The notes under the pieces were generated by a model. The model was not told the origin of the DNA and made no database searches. It worked only from the letters and a program-made list of their open reading frames with translations. From positions 1 through 9,528 of the forward strand of contig JAILEL010000258.1 in the NCBI GenBank assembly GCA_024687845.1: a stretch of 9,528 nucleotides of DNA. Direction: 5' to 3'. Position numbers and translations under genes: made by a program. Within the stretch, counting starts at the first letter, position 1. Each line of letters opens with the position of its first letter. This document shows positions 5,801 to 9,528 of this stretch, piece by piece. This stretch comes from Eubacterium sp. Lineage in GTDB: Bacteria > Bacillota_A > Clostridia > Lachnospirales > Lachnospiraceae.

Positions 5801-8179
5801 ATCAAGGAATGGATAGTCTCCGTACTTTCCATTAATGATTTCTCTTACAAGACTGTTACCCAGAAGCACCGGTCCATACCATCCGGAATATTCTCTCTCC
5901 TTATTAGCATCAATAAGCTGGCTCAGCTTTTCAAGAAGCTCCAGAAGTCTCTTCTCTTTCAGACTTCCAGTTGCTTTTACCTTCTTAAGTGCAGCCTTTT
6001 CAGTATCATTTAGTATATCTCCCTTTGAGAGAACCTTTACAATATCTGAACCCGGGAAGAGTTCTAAGTACTTTTCAACTACAAAAACTATATAGTCGGA
6101 ATCAAGAGTTTGTGTATAGGTTGCCTTTTCATCATAGAAGGCTTCCAGCTCTGCGTGGCCTCCACTCGTATCACCCTGGATTTCATTTATCAAGATAGTT
6201 TCCTTTGTTGTCGGCTTCTCTATAAGCTTAAGTTTCTCTGCTGCAGCTGAAAAGATAACATCTTCATCCTTCTTAAGCTGCATTATAATATCAAGACCTG
6301 CCGTTACCTTCTCTTCCTTGCCATCCTTAAAGAGTCGCTCCAGCATTTCCAGCTTTTCTTCCGGACCACGGCTTGAAAGTAGCTCTATAACATGGCTTCT
6401 TATATCCTCTCTCTTAGAACGAAGCTGGTCCTCTAAAATGTCATAACAAAATTCAGGCAGTTTTCCAGCCTTAGCCGCCATATCACCACCAAGACTGGTT
6501 CTATCTGCTTCTAATTCCTGCTTTAGCAGCATATATGCATAATTTCTTGCATCAGTATCTGCATTAGATACTTCCTTAGTAAGCGCCTTAAGAAGTTCAT
6601 TACAGTCTGGTTCTCTAAGGAGCAGCTCAAGTGCATCTGTACGATTTCCATCCCATCCACTGGTAACATCTTTTATAAGCTCCGCTGCCTTTATAATAAG
6701 CTCTCTATCCTTTAGAGCGCTGGCGCAGAATATAATACGGACAGCTAAGTCACTACGCTTTAGTTCCTCCTTATTCCACGGAAATACAGAAGGTTCAAAG
6801 CTATATCCCTTCTTTGGAATCTCTTCCAGTAGTTCATTCAAGAGACTATAGTAATCACGGCATTCCTGCTCACTCTCGAAATACTCTTTATAATCAGCAT
6901 ATACTCTCTTCTTATATTTATCCCTATCGGTATATCTGGTGCTGCTTCCCGGATATATTGTGCAGTTTATCGATTCTCCTGCTCCTCCCATGAATCTGCT
7001 GAATATAAGGGCAAGTGTCTCTTTATCATCCTTAAACTTCTTAACGATTTCCTTCGAATACTTAGTAAAGCTACCATAATATTTTATATTCTTCAGGAAG
7101 AAGCAAGCAGTTTTTCTCTGATGATCTGTTCCTTCCATACATAGCTTATAGGCTCTCTTCAAAGACTTAGTAATATTGATACTGCCCGAAGCCCAGAGCC
7201 CAATATATATCTTCATGGAATCCTCAGTTTTCAGATAATCTTCGATAACCTTCTCATCATTCAGGGCATCGACAATTAGACCGAGCTCCTTAGCAGTCAC
7301 TCTGTCTACATCCTTAGTATCATAAGTTCCCAGTCCCGTAAATGTCATGATTGCCCTTTTAACAGAAGCAAATCTAATAAGGTTGTTATCATTTATTATA
7401 GAAAGCATGTATTTAAATGCCGCGTCTGTACCAAAATCTATATTCTCACAGATAGCCTGGCGAAGTCCCTCTGAAAGCTTTGCAGCAAGAAGAGTCTTTC
7501 CAAGGATTTCATGCATCTTCTCATTATGACTCATTACCATGGCGCGGATATAAGAAACATCCATCATTCCTTCGTCACCATAGAATATGCCTTCTATAGC
7601 CTCTTCCACCTCCGAGTCCTTTTCATCCAGTAGAGCTGCCAGATAGTATAAAACCTTTTTTCTTTCCCATTCGTAACGCTTTAGATATATACCAAGATTC
7701 TCAGACACATTTAGTGTCATAATATCCCTAAGGCTGTACTTCTTCCCTGCGTCATAGTTCATCATATTTGTCACAACTCTGTAATGCTCTATGATTTCCG
7801 GAAGCCTTATATAATAATCTGAATAAACTCCTTTATTTCTAAAGGATTGTCTGTAAGATGTGTTCCAGTGAAGTTGCCATACGTCAACCGAGTCCATAGA
7901 TTTATACATATAAGGAAGGAGTTCCTTATCAATATATCCTGACAGCTCCTTAGCATTCTTTTTAAAATATTCTGAAGGTTTCCCACCTTCCTTAAGGAAC
8001 TTTCTAAGATTTTCACCAAACTTATTTATTACGCTTTCACCATCTACATTGTATCTGTAGATTCCCCCATGTATAAACTCATAAAAGTCTTGCGAAAACT
8101 TTGATTCTACTTCCTTATTCTTCTTCTGAAAGCTATCACTCACTCCATAAGCGATATTTCTCATCTCTTCTTCTGTCAT
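2864..8179 (-). CDS. Giant DUF4132 (MolR/YehI-like) protein, 1771 aa
   Basis: One uninterrupted frame. The first ~1350 residues look almost wholly alpha-helical, with HEAT-like stretches (for example about 580-650, with REDIRSHVIELLSSRG and KVTAGLDIIMQLKKDEDV), as expected of a protein-binding scaffold. Around 1390-1490 a short beta-rich segment (CVWLEPDDSGKISLNV) leads into helices that fit the start of the DUF4132 region. The conserved C-terminal features are FKQIFRELY (1537-1545), RDVDLAVSVAHAG (1646-1658), GSYTVHLGSG (1702-1711) and GRIFLPF (1732-1738). DUF4132 is found in E. coli YehI/MolR; its biochemical function is not established. I see no Walker motif, signal peptide, membrane segment or WGR domain, so it is probably cytoplasmic. 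ATG at 8179 has only a weak purine-rich site (GAGGGG, 11 bases away). The gene follows the 144-aa gene by 84 bp and is probably co-transcribed with it. Codon use matches its neighbours and no frameshift is seen. Confidence 0.88.
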   Translation of the reverse strand: MTEEEMRNIAYGVSDSFQKKNKEVESKFSQDFYEFIHGGIYRYNVDGESVINKFGENLRKFLKEGGKPSEYFKKNAKELSGYIDKELLPYMYKSMDSVDVWQLHWNTSYRQSFRNKGVYSDYYIRLPEIIEHYRVVTNMMNYDAGKKYSLRDIMTLNVSENLGIYLKRYEWERKKVLYYLAALLDEKDSEVEEAIEGIFYGDEGMMDVSYIRAMVMSHNEKMHEILGKTLLAAKLSEGLRQAICENIDFGTDAAFKYMLSIINDNNLIRFASVKRAIMTFTGLGTYDTKDVDRVTAKELGLIVDALNDEKVIEDYLKTEDSMKIYIGLWASGSINITKSLKRAYKLCMEGTDHQRKTACFFLKNIKYYGSFTKYSKEIVKKFKDDKETLALIFSRFMGGAGESINCTIYPGSSTRYTDRDKYKKRVYADYKEYFESEQECRDYYSLLNELLEEIPKKGYSFEPSVFPWNKEELKRSDLAVRIIFCASALKDRELIIKAAELIKDVTSGWDGNRTDALELLLREPDCNELLKALTKEVSNADTDARNYAYMLLKQELEADRTSLGGDMAAKAGKLPEFCYDILEDQLRSKREDIRSHVIELLSSRGPEEKLEMLERLFKDGKEEKVTAGLDIIMQLKKDEDVIFSAAAEKLKLIEKPTTKETILINEIQGDTSGGHAELEAFYDEKATYTQTLDSDYIVFVVEKYLELFPGSDIVKVLSKGDILNDTEKAALKKVKATGSLKEKRLLELLEKLSQLIDANKEREYSGWYGPVLLGNSLVREIINGKYGDYPFLDLWDGFKEENKITDSEIRAIFSCLEVHRNKEEVKGYREFFNPMLNRMFGLYLDGKKLDKFKYLGHMYNVFGYYFGESEIKKNRVYYSAAAALYLLSCKDELSYKYKSDQIVEEWRRREKDKNEIYLKHILLYEPVRSILAGIRGDIRNFSINHIFVDNIFLPSLEDGSLETSVYGGRSYSYEPLQPIDFIKAAAGGIISKDYMYKMLLSERHIAESMRTISSVIRFVREASMNVATRNRTYSWHTHEQRSYVQTLLDINLDEQSVEDLNEKQQKTMEIVDEAYKNISDLILGTELVRGDTETEYSKYIYNLSRVYGVEYLVRILSAIGKDTLDRNTYHYTGYCYNNVSKKESLSHLLSVCIPDPKDGTVEEQTKKLKKLVKETDISESRLIEAGLYSPEWLPVIGQYLGWEGFTSGCYYFMAHMNEHFDDKRKAVIAKYTPLTSEELNTGAFDVDWFNEVYEKLGKKRFDAIYKAAKYISDGAKHSRARKYADAARGEMDAEKTAAEIEAKRNKDLLMAYALIPGKKNECIKKYQFIQKFLKGSKQFGAQRRASEKAASEMAIKNLAKVEGYDDETRFILKMEREISSELMGFLEPHDVGEYCVWLEPDDSGKISLNVKKGDKKLKSVPASLKKNEYIVDINEAKKTFTEQYRRTRLMMEESMESENEYFVSEILEMAKDPVIGKLVGRLLFKKGDFFGFPEDIEAQGFKEADTLLVAHPSHLYKAGKWHEFQKLCFDRQIKQPFKQIFRELYVMTDEEKNQTESMRYAGNQINPKQTVGALRNRKWIADEEDGLQKIYYKENIIATIYAMADWFSPSDIEAPTLEWVAFYDRKTFERKPISEIPEIIFSEVMRDVDLAVSVAHAGQIDPEMSHSTIEMRRAIAEFVVPMFKLDNVTFTDSHALIKGTRGSYTVHLGSGVIHQEGGPMINVLPVHSQSRGRIFLPFVDDDPKTSEIMSKIIFFAEDKKIKDPFILDQIV

Positions 8180-8263
8180 TTATTTCTTTTCCCCTCTTTC
8201 TTACTATTTTCCTTCTTTCATCCGACCTTTTTACTTTAACATTCGGATCTAATAATACGCTTT

Positions 8264-8698
8264 CTACCACATTCTTCCTGCCAGCATGGCAAGTCTTACA
8301 AACGTCACCTCGTCCCCTTCTCTGAGACTGATAGGTGTACCTTCTTCTTTATACTCAGCTTCTACTCCATTTATAAAGAGTCTGACCATTCCATCTTCAA
8401 AGGCAAGTAATGCTGTATCTATTGCTTTATCTATATCCGGTTCTTTATCATTATAAATATATCCAAATGCTATCTTACCAATCTCAGCCATGGACTTTAT
8501 ATTTTCTTCTGAAATCGGATCCGGAACTGCTCCACTCTGAGAAAGCTTCTGCCTTTCTATAAAGAGTTCCACCATAGTTCTTACGGTGTCTTCTATCAGC
8601 TCCTCTGCAGTCTCAGGACATTTCTCATATTCAAAAGAAACAGGCTTTATCCGCCTTCCCTTCTTCCCCATATTTTTAATGTTTATCTGTAACCTCAT
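8264..8698 (-). CDS. 144-aa DUF4132-linked protein ending in LAGRMW, unknown function
   Basis: I know no named family for this protein. The N-terminal half (residues 1-60) mixes a short beta-type start (MRLQINI, IKPVSFEYE) with a helix (TAEELIEDTVRTMVELFIERQ). The middle (66-100) is helical. The C-terminal 40 residues read AFEDGMVRLFING, then ISLREGDEVTFVRLAMLAGRMW up to the last residue. The LREGDEVTFVR segment recalls the last strands of beta-grasp proteins such as MoaD/ThiS (LxDGDEVxF), but the GG tail is missing, so any link is speculative. There is no signal peptide or membrane segment. GGAGGT lies three bases before ATG at 8698, short spacing but a good site; ATG at codon 10 is the alternative. 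It precedes the giant gene by 84 bp on the same strand and is likely its functional partner. Confidence 0.78.
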   Translation of the reverse strand: MRLQINIKNMGKKGRRIKPVSFEYEKCPETAEELIEDTVRTMVELFIERQKLSQSGAVPDPISEENIKSMAEIGKIAFGYIYNDKEPDIDKAIDTALLAFEDGMVRLFINGVEAEYKEEGTPISLREGDEVTFVRLAMLAGRMW

Positions 8699-8737
8699 AA
8701 TACCTCCATACAGTTAAAATAATACTATGATATGGAT

Positions 8738-8756
8738 GCCAAAAGTACCTTTTGAC
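8738..8756. promoter_or_regulatory. 19-bp imperfect inverted repeat between the MerR and 144-aa genes
   Basis: On the minus strand GTCAAAAG-GTA-CTTTTGGC pairs over eight positions with one G-T pair. No T-tract follows on either strand, so it is unlikely to be a terminator. It lies 40 bases upstream of the 144-aa start codon and 37 bases after the MerR stop. It could be an operator for the MerR protein, but no convincing -35/-10 pair with the 19-bp spacing typical of MerR-controlled promoters surrounds it. The rest of this 94-bp gap shows nothing clear. Confidence 0.3.
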
Positions 8757-8792
8757 ACTTATTACACAATATCACCATTATGCTTCAAATAA

Positions 8793-9528
8793 TTATCTTT
8801 TCTTGACCGGATAGTAAACCTCGGTAATATTTTCCCTTTCATCTGTAACCTGAGATGGATCTGTGACATATACTTCAAACAATGGGCCATTGCACTTATA
8901 ACCTTCTTTTTCTGCCCACTCTGTCTGCTTCGCATAAACTGAAGTAAGGTCAGTATAAGGTCCCTTCACAACCGTCTTAAGGCAAAGTCCTGGAGTAAAA
9001 TCTCTTGTACCGGTTACATATTCCTTTACTGGGATTGCGAACTCAGTATCCAGACCGGCCAGTGTAAACTCAGCACTATGGAACATAACCATCGGAGCAC
9101 CGCACATAGTGAGGTGTGTAGTAGCTATCATTTTAAACAACTTTTCGTAACACTTTGCATACTCCATAGGAAAGTCTTCCTGCTGAACAGATTTTCTCAC
9201 ATATAAAATGCACATTTCAGGAACATCCACAAGACGCACATCTATATCATCCATATAAGACATTATAGATTCACCTTGTTCTATAGCAGTAAGATCTGAA
9301 TCCAGCTGATCTAGAATCCGACCATAACACTCAAGCTGTTTCTCTATCTGCTGTTTCTTTCTAAGAAATGCAGTATATAGTTTATCGCTCTTCTCAGCGT
9401 CAGCTTCCACTATTTCCTTAATTTCATCCAATGAAAATGAATATGACTTCAGTCTGCTGATGAACAGCATCTTTTCCAGCTGATCTATGGAATAATAACG
9501 ATATCCATTTTCCGGATTCACTTCACTC
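8793..9528 (-). CDS. MerR-family regulator with GyrI-like effector domain, 5' end outside the window
   Basis: The frame is open to the window edge, reading SEVNPENGYRYYSIDQLEKM, the typical second half of a MerR winged helix-turn-helix. About 30 N-terminal residues with the first helix-turn-helix are missing. The GTG at 9519-9521 encodes an internal valine and is not the start. After the DNA-binding part (to about residue 40) comes a dimerising coiled coil (about 45-85, RKKQQIEKQLECYGRILDQL). It is followed by a C-terminal domain of about 150 residues (VRLVDVPEMCILYVRK ... GPLFEVYVTDP ... EVYYPVKKR) that fits the GyrI-like/AraC effector-binding fold of BmrR-type multidrug sensors. Such proteins activate promoters when they bind small hydrophobic or cationic ligands. 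The gene lies 94 bp upstream of the 144-aa gene on the same strand, so it may regulate or be co-transcribed with that operon; this is inference. Confidence 0.9.
   Translation of the reverse strand, partial: SEVNPENGYRYYSIDQLEKMLFISRLKSYSFSLDEIKEIVEADAEKSDKLYTAFLRKKQQIEKQLECYGRILDQLDSDLTAIEQGESIMSYMDDIDVRLVDVPEMCILYVRKSVQQEDFPMEYAKCYEKLFKMIATTHLTMCGAPMVMFHSAEFTLAGLDTEFAIPVKEYVTGTRDFTPGLCLKTVVKGPYTDLTSVYAKQTEWAEKEGYKCNGPLFEVYVTDPSQVTDERENITEVYYPVKKR

Noticed and set aside
8264..8698. 144-aa protein as a true MoaD/ThiS sulfur carrier
   Set aside because: There is no C-terminal Gly-Gly and no neighbouring E1-like or cofactor-synthesis gene; only the LREGDEVTF segment is similar.
8752..8781. Plus-strand TTGACA with a CATTAT 18 bases downstream, a possible promoter
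   Set aside because: It would drive transcription antisense into the MerR gene, the -10 is poor, and the TTGACA is simply part of the inverted repeat at 8738-8756. No plus-strand gene follows.
9519..9521. GTG as the start of the MerR gene
   Set aside because: The frame stays open upstream to the window edge and the family requires the preceding helix-turn-helix, so this is an internal valine.

Overview
The window looks like chromosomal DNA from a low-GC Gram-positive anaerobe of the class Clostridia, most likely a Lachnospiraceae (Butyrivibrio-like) species. The basis is the AT-rich composition, heavy use of ATA and AGA codons, purine-rich Shine-Dalgarno sites (GGAGGT/AGGAGG), a Gram-positive-style lipoprotein, and protein families common in that group. 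This placement is inference. Every gene I can support lies on the minus strand, so transcription runs from high to low coordinates.

Right part (about 8180-9528): a MerR-type regulator with a GyrI-like effector domain, cut at its 5' end by the window edge. It is followed by a 144-aa protein of unknown function ending in LAGRMW. Centre (2864-8179): one intact 5.3-kb gene for a 1771-residue DUF4132 (MolR/YehI-like) protein, a long alpha-helical scaffold with the conserved DUF4132 region at the C-terminus. The 144-aa gene and the giant gene probably form a two-gene operon that ends at a hairpin at 2777-2822. It may be controlled by the MerR protein. This pair is the least understood and most interesting part of the window.

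Middle-left (2202-2749): a small predicted lipoprotein of unknown function with its own terminator. Left part (1-2134): a second transcription unit of a TetR-type regulator, a membrane-anchored DUF362 protein and the N-terminus of a PF03773-like permease. Its promoter region carries a 16-bp perfect palindrome and further repeats next to a TATAAT box, which suggests autoregulation by the TetR protein. The DUF362 gene most likely starts at a GTG at 1420, which removes an apparent overlap with the TetR gene.

The first 201 bases hold a 59-bp perfect inverted repeat that breaks the permease reading frame. The sequence appears to fold back on itself there, which most simply suggests a chimeric or assembly artefact at a contig end, although a real inversion cannot be excluded. 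I saw no tRNA, rRNA, CRISPR array, insertion sequence or riboswitch.
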